Shown: one piece after another, positions 47,546-60,849 of the stretch
Layout of the letters: every line of letters begins with the position of its first letter
Numbering within the stretch: the first letter of the stretch is position 1
From: Rhodeus uyekii
Taxonomy: Eukaryota; Chordata; Actinopteri; Cypriniformes; Acheilognathidae
Assembly: GCA_037043235.1 (NCBI GenBank)
Contig: JAWRVZ010000025.1
Coordinates: 3,299,001-3,363,000 of the forward strand
DNA length: 64,000 bases
Direction: 5' to 3'
The notes under the pieces: generated by a model
Database searches by the model: none
Seen by the model: only the letters and a program-made list of their open reading frames with translations
Told to the model about the DNA's origin: nothing
Translations under genes and position numbers: made by a program

Positions 47546-49240
47546 ATCCATTCAAAATGCTGAGTGTCCCAACACAGTCCCAACTCAATGCAATGTGACG
47601 TCAGCTTCACATTCCCTATAAATAAACCACCAGCCCTTACTTGGTGTCTGTATTAACTCACGCACTTGTTTTCATTCACTTCTTCAAGTGAACTACATTA
47701 GTGGAGTAATGAAGGGAAGAGTGAATGAGGGTATAGGCGGTGTTTTCAAACACAGTGCTTGTGTGACATTAAATTGTTGTTAACCATATGATTACAGTTA
47801 CACTTTCAAATGAATTCATGAAATGTTAAAATATATAGACCTATGCAGTTCATGTATACTATGATACTGGTGGTATTATCATTCCATTTTTGACTTGCAA
47901 TCATATGCTTTTGCAATTACATGCACAATCACACAGATGGTCCATATTTCATACTTGATGGTCCATGAAGGTTTAAAGGACAATTCAGTCATGCCTATCC
48001 AGTGTTTTATTAAACAATGCAGACTCAAAATGAATTTTTATGACAGAGCTAAATTTGACAAACGTGTTGCTTGACTATAATTTGCATGCAGCTTGAGTTT
48101 TATATGTTCTATGTAATAGCCCAGTTGGATTTAATGAGCAAAAGCACCGAGCATTCTTAGACTAAAGACAGAGACCTTTGCCTGCATCTGTGAGCACTTG
48201 GCTGTTTATATATGTGTGTGTATGTTTATATGTGTGTGTTTAGCAGGGAACAGCGTGTGCTCAGCCAGATCGACTACCGCAGTTGTGTAGGAGTGAATGC
48301 CACCCAAACTCTCCCTAATGCTCAAATCATAACAGCTCAATGACATTTTCTTGCTCGATAGCCTTTCAGACATTCTCACTACCTTTCCTTGTGCTTAGGC
48401 TGAGATGCATTTCCAATAAGAATATTGACAATGAGCAATGCCTAAATAACATTCCTGTAAACAAGTCATGGTTTGAGGTGTAAACCATTGTCCATATATG
48501 TTGATCTGCATTTAAATTGTTTGTTTTAATGAGCACATCAGCTATGCTGTTTGGGCTGCAAATGTAAAGACACACTGACATAATGAAACAGTGTGTGGTA
48601 CTGAAGGACATTCTATCTCATATTATATTATATTTCTGAAAAGATTGTAATTAGCACTCAAAATCATGAGAGACCGGATGTAAGTAGGCACGAGAGCGGA
48701 TACAAGTCATTAGAAAAAGATGAAAAAATGCAGAGAATAAGATGAAGGATAAAGGAAAAGAAGGATGGAGGAAATTATCTTTTTGTTAAGCCATGCTTAT
48801 AGGCCTGCTTGTAGCCCATCCGATTCTTATGAATATAATAAACACAAATTCATCCATTAGCAAAACCTCCATTCAACCTTGTCGCTTGGCAACCCCACCA
48901 GCTATTACATATTAGCACTGCAGCCTCTGTCCATATATCTTGGCTGTTAAATAGTGTTGTAAACTACTTTAATCAATGTGGAATCAAACACTGGTTTTAG
49001 TTGCATCAAACTTATCAACTGTTTCTATTTATTTCCCAACACATTTGATGACGCACCATTATTCTACACATGCTCAACTTGCAACATGCTTCAACTCAAT
49101 CTTAACATCTTAAAAGTTAAAATGCACATTTTTCTTGAGGGAGGCATCTTCTTCTTTTTTTGCTACTAAAAAAACTGGCCAACATAATTTAGTACTGTAA
49201 ATAGTACCTAAATACAACTTTGTGAAGTTGCGAAAACATT
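47546..49240. other. Gene-free spacer
   Basis: AT-rich. A short tract near 47620-47640 has ctataaataaacc, resembling a TATA box or retroelement leader. The (TG) rich bit near 48205-48240 is simple sequence. No exon recognised. Confidence 0.4.
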
Positions 49241-49553
49241 GTCTGCATCTGAAATCGCATACCTCTCGCATACTTCCTTACTATATTGCAGATATTAGGC
49301 AAAAAACAATACATGACAAAAGAAGCATGTCAGAATTCACAGCACTCATAAAAACAGAAAGTACCCAGCTGACCAACTTCTGTGTGCATACCATTGAAAC
49401 TACCCTATCCCATGAGGCCACAGGAGAGGATTTTGAACTGCACTGAAGCAACACAACCGATTCTGGTAGGTCACGTGATAATGACAATATGGCGGAATTA
49501 CATTTATACAACACTCATTCATACTATACAGAGCAAACTTTTTTAGTGGTTGC
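49241..49553. mobile_element. Second copy of the 18670-18988 MITE family
   Basis: Begins gtctgcatctgaaatcgcatac and shares the body with 18670-18988. The right terminus is diverged (tagtggttgcc), so this copy lacks a matching inverted end. Non-coding. Confidence 0.6.
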
Positions 49554-50119
49554 CAAATAAAGTAATTAGATATTCAAAATAGGTTTGTAAACCAGCTTAC
49601 GCCACTACTGAGTTGGAGTGTGAAGGCAGCAAGGCAAAAGCAAAAAAAAATCTGAATCAACTAAATCCTAGCAACTATGTGTCATTAAGGTTAGTTAAGA
49701 GAATTTTGTGCACAATAGGTTTTTCAGTTTATGCTTTCATCATTGATTTCTGCTGAAGCAAAGGCACCAGTCGCTGAACCTGTGCAACAGTTGGTGGTGA
49801 TAGACCTTGTTCACAAGAGTGCTCCACATTGATTTTTAACGGGAATGAAAGCAAGCTTTGATGGAAAGACATACATCTCTTCAGTGGTCTGTAGGCTACT
49901 GTTATTTAGTGTGGTTTTGGATTGGATTGTCGACAAAACACTGAAAAAAATCTTTCCAAGAAATTTCAGCAGGCAAAAAACTCCAGACAATGGGAGCTGT
50001 GGAAAATGATAAGTAATCTGGGAGCTTTAAGCAGCTTTTTACCATTGAAAACACAAGTCTACCTCTCCCAGCCTCGCTTTCATACCCGTCGTGGCGCTGC
50101 TCTGAATAAGGTCTATGCG

Positions 50120-50440
50120 CCATAACACATTCGTGAAGAGTTGAAGGAATTGCAATGACGTATTACGCATGTGTACGTCACCCTGACGCTTGGACGCAGG
50201 CGCAGTCGAGCACACGCACAGGCTCAGCGAGGAACTAGCATTCAAACAGTAATTATGAATCCAAGCGCTTTGTTTCTTGCACATTTGTAAAGATAAATTA
50301 GTTTTTTTCTATGTTCATAAGATAGCTAGTGTTTATAACTGCGTTTGTATTGTAAATTGTAGTAGCGATAGTTTCGAAGTAACCGGCTTTATGCGATCAG
50401 GCGGCTAGGCCTGCCTGGCCCGCAGTGTCTCGGATCAAGC
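50120..50440 (+). promoter_or_regulatory. ylpm1 promoter/5' leader with CRE-type sites
   Basis: This CpG-containing flank precedes the ylpm1 ATG. It contains tgacgta (50156-50162) and tacgtca (50174-50180), both matching the TGACG half of a cAMP-response element, about 260-285 bp before the start codon. No TATA box is obvious, consistent with a broadly expressed gene. Confidence 0.45.
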
Positions 50441-53400
50441 ATGCATCCCTCCTGGGGCGGTTACGGAGGTGGACCCCAGCCTCCTCCACACTTCGGCCCG
50501 CGGTTTAGGGGAGCTCATCCCCCTGCAGCTGTAGCGCCAGCGGCAGCACCGCCACCACCACCACCAGCAGGAGGATTTGGAGGATATGGCGCTCCATCAA
50601 TTACAGCGTCATCTAATTTCTCTAGTTTACACGAACAGCATTTACAGCAAATGCAGCAATTGCAGCAGCTCCATCAGAAGCAGCTGCAGTCTGTGCTGCA
50701 TCACCCCGGCAGCAACAACACCAACAGCGGCGGGCCTGCTCCGTACTGGCAGGCAGGCGGTGCAGCACCTCCAAACACTTTCCAAGATCCATCAACTCTG
50801 AGAGGTCCTACTGGACCGTCTCAGCCTCCGCAACCTGAAGGGAAACCTCCAGCCCCCGAGCCCGCGTCAGCTTCATTACCTGCAGCAGCACCACAGGTTA
50901 GCGATACCAGTTCATCGGTGGCGGATGAAAAGCCAGACTTTTCGTCGATGTCTCAGCAGGCAAGCTTCTCTTGCAATTTTTCCTCTCTGTCCTCTTTTTC
51001 TTCTTCTTCCTATTAATGTTGTTACTGTAACAATCAAATCATTTTATACAGCACATTACTTTTCCTGCTTGGGTAGATAGTACATTTTAATATGCATATT
51101 TGATATAAATATTTGAAAACAATATATTGACCAATAAATCTACAGTATATCCAAATTTCACCATTGAAAGCCATAACCCAAACACTTCAACAAAAATCAA
51201 ACATGTACAACACATTAGACTAGTTTGAACCAGTGTAAGATTCCTTAACTTTAACATTTTTATTTTACACTCCTATGGCCAACTTTGTGTATAATAAAAC
51301 AAATGTTAACACTTTAAAATACGTTTTTTTGTGTAAACTGCATTTATTAATCTCAATGTTAACAGTTAGTAATAGATTTTGAAAATCAAAGTTTTATCTG
51401 TTAACATTAGTTATTGCACTGTGAACTAACATGAACACAAATATTGTATTAACGTTAACAAAAAGATTACTGTTCTCTGTTCATATTATTTAATGCATTA
51501 GCAAATGACACCTTATTGTAAAGTGTTACCAATTAAACTATTGCCTAATAAAAAAATTAAATGCCTAAATAAAGCAAACTTTGGACTACATTACATAGGC
51601 AACATATAAAGAAATAAAATATGTGTGGCATAGATTAAATTAAATCCCCTCTGCACAAACAATAAGGAAAATTATGTTAATCGAATCATATTGTGGATGA
51701 CAATAATACAAGAAAAAGTTCTTAACATGTAAGCTGAAGCACTTTGAAATGGTTAATTAATGCAAAAAGCTCATGAACTTGTTTCAAGCTCATGAACTTG
51801 AAATGCTGTCCATTTACAACAAATGCGTTACTTGCAAAGAATGCCGTAGTACAATATCCAAAACAATTGTATTTTCCTATGGTAACTGTTTTTGTATGGA
51901 AGCTTTTTTCTCGCAAGTCTGAGTTATAAAGATAGAATAGTGAGATATGAATTTGCAATTCTGAGAAAAATAAATAAAAAATGTTTCCTTCAGATTGTGT
52001 AGGAAGATGATCGATATAGAGAGGAACGAAGGTGACCTTGTTAGCCTGATCAATTTTTTTTAAATAGTCACAATTATCTTTTAAATAGTTTTATTCTGTG
52101 GCGGGATTGATAGTTTGTCAAACAATTTCCAATTTTGGGTGTTGTCAATTCCCTCATTTAAGTAAATGCTTGGTCAAGTTTATGTAGTTTTTATTTGAAA
52201 TTTGCACAGCAAATGCATTGAAATTCTTTAGACAAGACACAGATCACAAAAACAAAGTGCAGGACAGTGACCGTAACATTAACATGCAGTCTTATATACA
52301 AAAATATTTAACAAAAGATTTGTACAAATTTATTTTGAATGTTTACAATTAAACATTTCTTGTATCTATATTTTAACAGTAATTATACACTAAAACATAT
52401 CACAGTATTGTGCATATATTCTGGCCTTCTCTCATTGCTCTAGTAGTGTATTCCAAGCAGCTCCCTGTGAAATTAGCTTAAATGTTTTCATCGCTCTCTT
52501 TCCCTTCAGTCTTTCATTTTGTTTATGAACATTTTTTCTTTCCCTGCTTGAAGCCAAAGTGTGTGGGATGAAAGTGCCAAACAAATGAGTTTATTATGGT
52601 AAATTGGAATAAATTAAAGTTTCATTTAAAAAGTATGCTTTCTTGCCTCTGCTTTCAGGTTCAAAAATAAGTGTTTTCATCATTTGATTTCTCGTATGTC
52701 GTACCCAAAAATGGCACACATTTTGGATTATGTGCTATGGAGGATAATGAGATCTGACTACCTAATTGCAGTTGTATGACTTCAAAAGTCTTAGAATATA
52801 GCTTGTTGTTGTTGTTTTTTTTTTTTTTGGGAACTTTTGCCCATTTATTAAAAGTATATAGTTTGTACAGTGTTTGAATTCAAACACAGAACAGTGCAAA
52901 AATGTTGTATTTGTGCACAGGAGCAGCAGGACTATTGGTACCAGCAGCATCGTCAAAATTTGCAAAAGCTGAAAAATGAGAAGGCAAAGCTGAATCAAAG
53001 CTCAGCAAATGGAGCTCCTCCGCCTCCTCCCCCAAAGAGCACCCCTCCCCCACCACCTCCTAAAGAGGAACCCCCTCCACCCCCACCACCGGAGGAATCG
53101 AAGGTAATTTCTTCTGCATAATATTTGCACCCAATTGTTTTTCATATATTTTTAAACCTGTTAAAAAAATAAGATTAATCAATCAAAATAATCAATCTTT
53201 TACACAATTACCAAATGACTTGTTAGTGACCAGTCCAGATTAGTTAAAACATTTCCAAATGCACCTGCATTGTTTTGCATCTTGTGACTTTCAGACACAT
53301 ATTTTGTCATTGAAGATTTCTTACAAATAGTGTTAAAATATCGTCTCGTTCTTGTGAAGCACCTATTGAGTATTGTCACACCCCTAGTAATTTATTTCAT

Positions 53401-56400
53401 GCATAACTGATTACTGATATTCATCACAGCCCAGTGGCATCACAGATGCAGGCGACCCAGCTGAAGCGGCACGTCTTCAGCAGCTGCAGGTTGCAGCTGC
53501 TCATTGGCAACATGTGCAGCATCAAAGGGCCAGCCTTCAGTATCAGGCACTGATGCAAGAGCACGCTCAACTACAGCAGATCCTGCAACAGTACCAACAG
53601 GTTATTCAACAGCCTGCACATCTCCAGGTAAATCTCTTGACTTATTAAATTCCTCAGTCGTTTTTAATTTGCGTGGTTGGCTCAGAAAATATTTTGGTCT
53701 AGAGAAAAAAAATTACACAAGGTTACAATATTATATATATATTATGTATATTGTATACAATATTTATGATTGTTCATTTAAATCCACCAGACATTGCCCT
53801 TCGAAATGCAGTTGCAACACTATGAAATGCAGCAACAGCGATTTGCTCCATTGTTCCAAGAATGGGACAGGCACTTCAATTTGTGGTTAGAACAGTTTCA
53901 GACATATCCACACAAAGACCAGCTGCATGATTATGAAGCACAGTGGAGGCAATGGCAGGAGCAAATGAATTCAACTTCAGCTCATCTGCAAGAGAGAGTC
54001 ACGACTCTAAGAGCCATGCAGCCTCAGTATAGCACAGGTCCTTCATATGGAGGCGGGATGGGACATTATGGGCAGCATAGACTCCCCGGAGCCGATGGAA
54101 ACATGCATTTAGCCGGTCCTGGGCTTCCATCTATGCCTCCACCAGTTAACATGGATGCCATGTCAAGACCTTCACCACAGGGTCCACCACCTTCTGGACC
54201 GGTAATTCCACAGGTGCCATCACCTGCAGATCCTTTCCCATCTTCTGGTCTAGATTCTGTCTCTGAAACATGTAAAACTGCTGGGCCACCTGCTCCGGGG
54301 GTCCGACCACCTGGACTGGCGGTTCGACCCCCTGGGCCTCATGGAAGATTTGATGGCCCAAGGTATTGCTTTTAGAATGTATTACAGCACACAGAAGAAT
54401 ATTTTGGATAATCTTTTTATTTTATTTCTAGAACTAAATTGCAGATGTAATTTTAATTTCTTTTCAGGTTTGAAGGTCCCAGAGGTCCACGGTTTGAACA
54501 GCCACCCCACCAACGGTTTAGTGGGCCACCCAGATTTGACAGTAGCCAGCGTTTTAGCCGACCTCCCAGAGGTAATCCTCTACTCCCAGGAACTTCCCCA
54601 AGACTTGAGAACCCACCTAGGCAGAATGCACCTACACGTTTTGAAAGACCCCCTGTACCCCCTCAACAAACAGGGCATGGACAGCAATCCGGTCCTGTCC
54701 CTGGAATTCAAACAAAGCAACAATCAGCAAAACCTGATGCACCACCAGTTCCTCCACCTCATTCAGGCCCAGAAAAACACAAAGATCCCTTAGATCAAAG
54801 TAGCAAAAAAGATGGTGCTTCCACTGGTCCGTCATTGACAGATGACATACTGGACTCAGTGGATGGATTTTTTATTCAGAGTGGACCCATTCCTCAAACT
54901 CAGGATAGTAAATCTGAGAGTACTGTTGCTGATGCTGCAAAGCAGGATAAGCCGACAGAAGATGCTACTAAACCATCCTTATCTAAGGAAAGTCCAAACA
55001 CCACTAACAAAATATCTCAAAGCTCTAGTTCACAGCCTCCTAAAACTGGTAATATTGCCAATGGGCCACCACAACAGGCAAAGCCTCCTCAAAATGACAA
55101 GTTTAAACCTGATACAATTAAGGAGGCTTCTAGGGGGCCACACATGATGACTCAGACAGGTCCACCACAGGTTGCACGAGGGAGAGGAAGGGGCCAAGGG
55201 CCAGTGCCTCTTCGAGGTAGGGGCCGTGCACGTGGTCGAGGGCAGTATGGGGGACAAATGGCTGGTCCCAACAGCCAGAGAGAAATTATGGAGGAGGACC
55301 CCTATGACCACCAGGAAACAGATGACACAAGGCATGGAGAGGACCAGAGTTTGGTTTGGAGAGACCCCTCTTTAGATGGTCCTGGAGAAATAGATGACCA
55401 GGAAGCACCCCTTGAGATGTGGCATCCAGAGGAGGAACACTTTCCAGAAGAGTTCCCAGACAGCACTCATCCAGATGAACAATGGGAAGAAGAACCACAG
55501 GAATATTGGGAGGAAGAAGATCCATACTGGACAGAGAGAAGACCTCCCATGCATGCTAGGCCTCCTTTTCCTCCAGGGGGCCCCAGAAGACCCCCTTTCC
55601 ATCCTCGATTTATGCTCCATGGCCCAAGGCGCCCACCTCCTCCTGGAAGTTTGCAACACAACCCACATGGCCCTCCTCACATGGGACCACGTGGGGTAAT
55701 GGGACCACGATTCAGACGTGGTGTAGGCCCATGGGGACCACCACCCCGCCATGACATGATGGAGCGAGACATGAGACGTCCACTACCCCCGCATGAAATC
55801 TTGGCAAGGGAACCAGCTGGACCCCTTGAATATGAAGAAATGGACAGAGAACCGGGATGGCCTCATCCACGTGTTCGAGGGTTGCGACCTCCTCCTTTAC
55901 CTCCCCATGAAATGGTGAGAGATATGAGAAGACCACCCATGAGGCCCTCAATTCCAAGGGAGAGGTGGCGTGTCCCACCTCCCCATGAAGAAGGAAATTA
56001 TGAGGAGGAATACCCATATGGTGAAGAGAATGATACCCACAGAAGGCCTACTCATGAGTATCATCCAGATTATGAGCAAGATGATGAGTATTACGGTTCT
56101 CGGGAACAATGGGCCAGGGAACAGCCGGACCGAGACTATCCATCGCTTCGTCGCCCAGAGCACATTAGAGAGGATCCTTGGTTAGACGGAAGAGAAAGAT
56201 CATTCCCATTTGAGGAAGATGATCGATATAGAGAGGAACGAAGGCGACCTTGTTACCCTGATGATCCACCTTATCAAGAACGAGATAGGGAGCCTTCATT
56301 TCACTCTCATCCTGATTGGGAAAGGCCACAACCTCCACACCCACAAGAAAGAGGTTACCCTCATCCAGGTGGTGAAACAAAGCCCCATTATGAACATGAC

Positions 56401-59400
56401 CCAGAGCCTCTAGCTGGCCTACCTGCACCTCAAGCCATGGATACCCCACTTGAGCAGTCTTCACCTAGTGCAACTAAAACTGTACTTGCTCTTTCTCAAA
56501 GACAACATGAGATCATTCTAAAAGCTGCCCAGGAGCTGAAAATGATAAGGTAAAATTATTTTCCAACAGTTTATCATTATTTAAATAACATTCCAGTCAT
56601 TCAGGCCAACTGTCTGAAATGTCATAAGTTGACATTAAGGATTTCATTTCACCTCATAGAGAGCTCCAGGAAAGCAAGAGGGCTTTGGGAGAAGCTTCAA
56701 ATGCTGATTCAACTGGGTTGCCTACAGATCTGCCCTCTGGAATTCTTGGATTGGAAATTCCACCAGAGGTTAAAAGTGCTCTCCAGGTATGCCAACTTTG
56801 GGTTTCAAATAAAGATCTTTGATTCAGAAACTAATGTCCAATATTCCGATTAAAAAGCCACTGATTTACATGACCATTTTGATTTTTCTTAAAGGCTACC
56901 AATTTATTGTCTGAAACGGGACAGACAATTCCTGGTCAAACTTTGGAAGCTGGTTTGCCTCCTTCAAATCAATCTACAGACTTTATTCATTCTTCAGCAC
57001 CTGTCCCTACAGCCACATTCATTGCTAAAACAGTGGACTATGGGCATGGTCGTGGTCAGTATATATTATGCCTCTCAAGTGACATAATTTTAAATGTATC
57101 TAGTCAAACTACATTGTGTTTTCATTTAGCAGATATTGGTGCAACAGTGGAGAGGATATCTTATGGAGAGAGGATTGTGTTGAGGCCTGGCCCACCGCCA
57201 TCTGAGCGACTGTATGAGAAAGGTTGGTTTTGTTCTATTAAAAATAGAGCATTGAACATTGGGTTAGTTTATTTTCATTTGCATTTCCTTAATGTATGAT
57301 GACCTTCTCTTCTTTGTTAGAACTGCTTGGCCCTAGAGACCCATACTATGACAGAAGAAGTGACCCATATGGTGGCCCCAGAGATTATGACAGGGATTGG
57401 GAGAGAGATCTATATAGGGAGAAGCCAGCTCTGGATTATGAGAGAGACCGATATGAAAGAGACCGATACCTACGAGATGAACGGTAGGTACTTCAAGACC
57501 TTACTGCTTCATCCTTTTCTCATAGGAGCATCTGATGTTTTATGATTTAATATTAATTCCTATTAAAATATTTCATTATCTACAACAAAATATCTGTGAA
57601 GAGCACTAGTTTGTCACATACTGGAATAAAATAGTGCAGTATATAGCTTGAATTATTTATTTTTTAATTGTATGTCTGGTTTCAGACCTCCACTTGGGCC
57701 TCGTCCAGGACACAGAGATCGAGAAAGAGATCACCCAAGCCGCTCAAGTAGGGACCGAGAGGTTTATAGCCGATCAAGCTATGAGAGGTCTTCCTACGAA
57801 AGGAGTCTTGAGCATTATGACCATGGATCCTCAAGCTATGGTAGTAAGTGAATTATTAAGGGCCAGTCACACAGCTGATCACGCACGAATCATTCACAAA
57901 TCACGCACAGATTAGTTTTGTGCTTGCTTGTGCGTCGAGAAATTTACCAAAGTATTCCACGAACATTCGACGCACGCCCAACGCATGAATCACAGACGGA
58001 GCGCGTCCCAATACGCACGCTTCGCGAACGTTCCACGTACAAGCACTTTCAGAATTTACATTGTCAGTGGAATGAACATGATACGTGCGCGGTTCATGTG
58101 TGATATGAAGGTGGGGCGTTAGTGGACGGACATGGACGTGTGCGGTTTCGAACCAGTTCCGACGCATAAGCACTGACGGCCGACGTGTGTCCTGTGCATA
58201 GTCTTGCGTACTCGACGCATAAACTACGCACACCGACTCACGAATAACTGTGCGTCGGAAAAATGTTGAACCGTTCAAAACTCAAAATCACGCACAAACC
58301 GCCTTCGACGCACATCCACTTACAATCACTGACGGTCCACGTTCGTTCCACCGACGAATTACACATACGACGCACGCTCCGCGCAGAAACGAAAATCTGT
58401 GCGTAATTCGTGTGTGGTTCATGCATTTTCGCTGTGTGACTGGTCCTTTAGCTCTTAAAGATTAAGTGGGATTTTGTCTCCCTCTGGTGAAAATCAAGTT
58501 TTTAATGTTTTTGGTGTTTTAAATCTCAAACGGTTCGAAATCGCTGTTGTTCTCTATATCACAATTATGTTGTTTGTAACCAGTCCCATCAGCATACGCC
58601 TGGCAGTTTTTAGCATATACTTCACTTGGCATATCATTAACTATTAACTAGAAGGCATCTGTCTGACTCTGAGATGGTGAACCGGAAAATGGTTTGTGTA
58701 ACATTAGCAGCACATTATTTGTTGTTTAGTAACTTAGTCAAACATAAGGCTAATCCTATGAATTACTGTAATGTGTCCGACGTAGAGAACAATACATAAA
58801 ACAAGTTTGATACCATTATGACTAAAAGTTTGCCAGGATGTATTTTCAACTAAAGCAAGGAAATGTTTGACTCTGTTAAGCATACCCATAGCAATCTGGT
58901 CGGAGTGGCTTTGGACGGTTCTCTCTAGTCAGGTAGCATCGATTAAAAAATAATTCTGCCTTTTTACTGCATATGCATTCAAGTTTAAATTGGATGCCTA
59001 TTTTGCCAGTGGTAAAGTACCTTTTTCATATGGTTCTGTTGCTCAAAGCAATCAAAAGTAAACTCAATATATCATGAATAACTGAGTAATCACTAAGACT
59101 GAAAGGTTGGGACCTGTGTAAGATACCTATATTTCTTACCCAGGTGATCGGAGGAGCTATCCAGATGAGCGCCCCCCACCACCCACATCACTGCCCTCTC
59201 CTGCACCCGTTGCCCCTCCTCGTGTGGAGAAGAAACCAGAGATAAAGAATGCTGAGGACATCCTCAAACTCCCAGGACGATCAACTCGACCTGACAGGGT
59301 ATGCCATGATTTTTTCTTTTCACTTATTATTTGAATGCTACTTTTGAATATCATGCTTTAACCACAGTATTTTTCTTTTTCAGATTGTAGTCATCATGCG

Positions 59401-60849
59401 TGGATTACCTGGAAGTGGCAAGAGTCATGTGGCAAAACTTATTAGGGTAATACATTTTGTTGTGCCTTCTAAAATCAATCTAAAAGTATGCTTGGTCTAC
59501 TCTGGCCAGTTATGGAATTATGGAAAAGTCCTCAGGGTGGATTTTCAGTTGCCTTCAAATGTCTATACTAAACTGAATGCTATTATTAAGCTAGCTCATA
59601 AATATACAGAAAACTAGCCACAGTTGGAAACAATTTATGCTAATCTTCTCTATACTGCCCCTTTTGGCAATGCTGAGACTGCAGTGCATATTTGCATTTC
59701 ATTATGATTTTATGAAGCTTGCGTAGTTAAATGTGCTTGAGATGAGGGTCAAAGACTTCACATAACCAAAGGAAAGAACAAAATAACACTTTTGCTAATG
59801 TAAGATTAGCTTTTTTGCTAATGTCTTTGCCATTTCTATTCATGAAGTAAATATGCTTTTACTGATATAGGATAAAGAGGTTGAATGTGGTGGCGCTCCA
59901 CCCAGAGTTCTTGGTCTGGATGATTATTTCATGACTGAAGTGGAAAAAGTTGAAAAGGACCCTGATACTGGGAAGCGCGTCAAAAACAAGGTTTGAACAA
60001 ATTCTTTGAGTTTGTTGTTCATTTCAAATGAGAACCCTCAACTAATTTCTCAAACTGATCATGCAAATCTTTCTGGCCGTCTTCATCAGGTGCTCGAATA
60101 TGAATATGAACCAGAGATGGAAGATACATATCGAAACAGCATGTTGAAGACATTTAAGAAAACTCTGGATGATGGATTTTTTCCGTTCATAATCCTGGAT
60201 GCCATCAATGATAAAGTGAAGTACTTCGACCAGTTCTGGAGTGCTGCTAAGACAAAAGGATTTGAGGTGAGCATCCTCTGTTTCATTTAAAATTTCAGTT
60301 GCTTGCCAGGAAATTGAATGCTTGAAATTCTATAATCTCATTCTATATCACTTTCTATTCTCAGGTGTACTTGGCTGAAATCACCACTGATCAACAAACA
60401 TGTACAAAGAGAAACATACATGGCCGAACACTAAAGGATATTTCAAAGGTATTTTCAGTAACTTAATTTATGGTCTTTGAGCCCCTGCTGTTTTTATGAT
60501 AAATTAATGTCCAGGTTATCACCAGAACTTTGTGATGTCATTGTTCATGAGCCTGACTAATAAGATACGTTTTGCGCACAGCTGGCCAGTGGTTGGGAGT
60601 CTGCACCACCGCATATGATACGGCTAGATATCAGGTCTCTACTGCAGGATGCAGCAATTGAAGATGTAAGTTTGTTGCTGACTTGTGCCGTTATTGTTTA
60701 TCAGTGAATTTGTAAATGTGTTTTCCCTATGCTTTCCTTCTCATTGTAAGAAATTGATTTTGTGATAGGTGGAGATGGAAGACTTCAACCCATCTGAAGA
60801 AGAACCAAAGGCTGAAATGAAAAAGGAGGATGACGATGAGACGGATCTG
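50441..60849 (+). CDS. ylpm1: YLP motif-containing protein 1, 17 exons, 3' end outside window
   Basis: Nuclear RNA/PP1-associated regulatory protein. Coding exons are 50441-50959, 52921-53103, 53430-53627, 53791-54362, 54468-56549, 56660-56786, 56895-57054, 57133-57222, 57321-57483, 57686-57843, 59144-59298, 59384-59446, 59871-59990, 60090-60266, 60365-60448, 60582-60665 and 60769-60849. That is 1672 residues so far, with all phases consistent. The N-terminus MHPSWGGYGG and EQHLQQMQQLQQLHQKQ match the vertebrate family. EQQDYWYQQH, AAAHWQHVQHQR, QLQHYEMQQQRF and PHKDQLHDYEAQW follow. Exon 5 is a long Pro/Arg/Glu-rich region ending LSQRQHEIILKAAQELKM. VDYGHGRD and YGERIVLRP lead to a P-loop domain: Walker A GLPGSGKSH (exon 12), LDDYF, and GFFPFIILDAINDK (exon 14). 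Intron 1 uses a GC donor; exon 10 has two overlapping donors. The final human-like segment (GYIPKSKW onward) is not within the window. Confidence 0.95.
50960..52920 (+). other. ylpm1 intron 1 (GC-AG)
   Basis: Starts CAG|gcaagc rather than gt and ends tgtgcacag. Flanking exons join in phase (MSQQ-EQQDYWY), as in the mammalian protein (MTPQEQQQYWY). Reading on without splicing reaches a stop at 51015. The intron holds a 50-bp copy of exon 5 (52001-52050) and otherwise AT-rich sequence. Confidence 0.8.
52001..52050 (+). pseudogene. Fragment of ylpm1 exon 5 copied into intron 1
   Basis: Fifty bases match 56213-56262 with two differences (52033 T versus C, 52044 G versus C). Flanks do not match. 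Same strand as the gene. No splice sites surround it, so it is not an exon. Confidence 0.85.
57858..58448. mobile_element. CpG-rich foldback element in ylpm1 intron 10
   Basis: The ends aagggccagtcacacagc and gctgtgtgactggtcctt are inverted repeats, and similarity extends about 60 bp inwards (acgcacagatt / aatctgtgcgt). The interior is packed with acgcac/gtgcgt and cgacgcac motifs on both strands. It stands out from the AT-rich intron by its CpG content. Overlapping open frames on both strands follow from the motif repetition and are not genes. The family is unnamed to me. Confidence 0.75.

Noticed and set aside
57901..58465. Several overlapping open frames of 60-125 codons on both strands
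   Set aside because: They result from the repeated acgcac motifs of the foldback element; no domain and no conservation signal.
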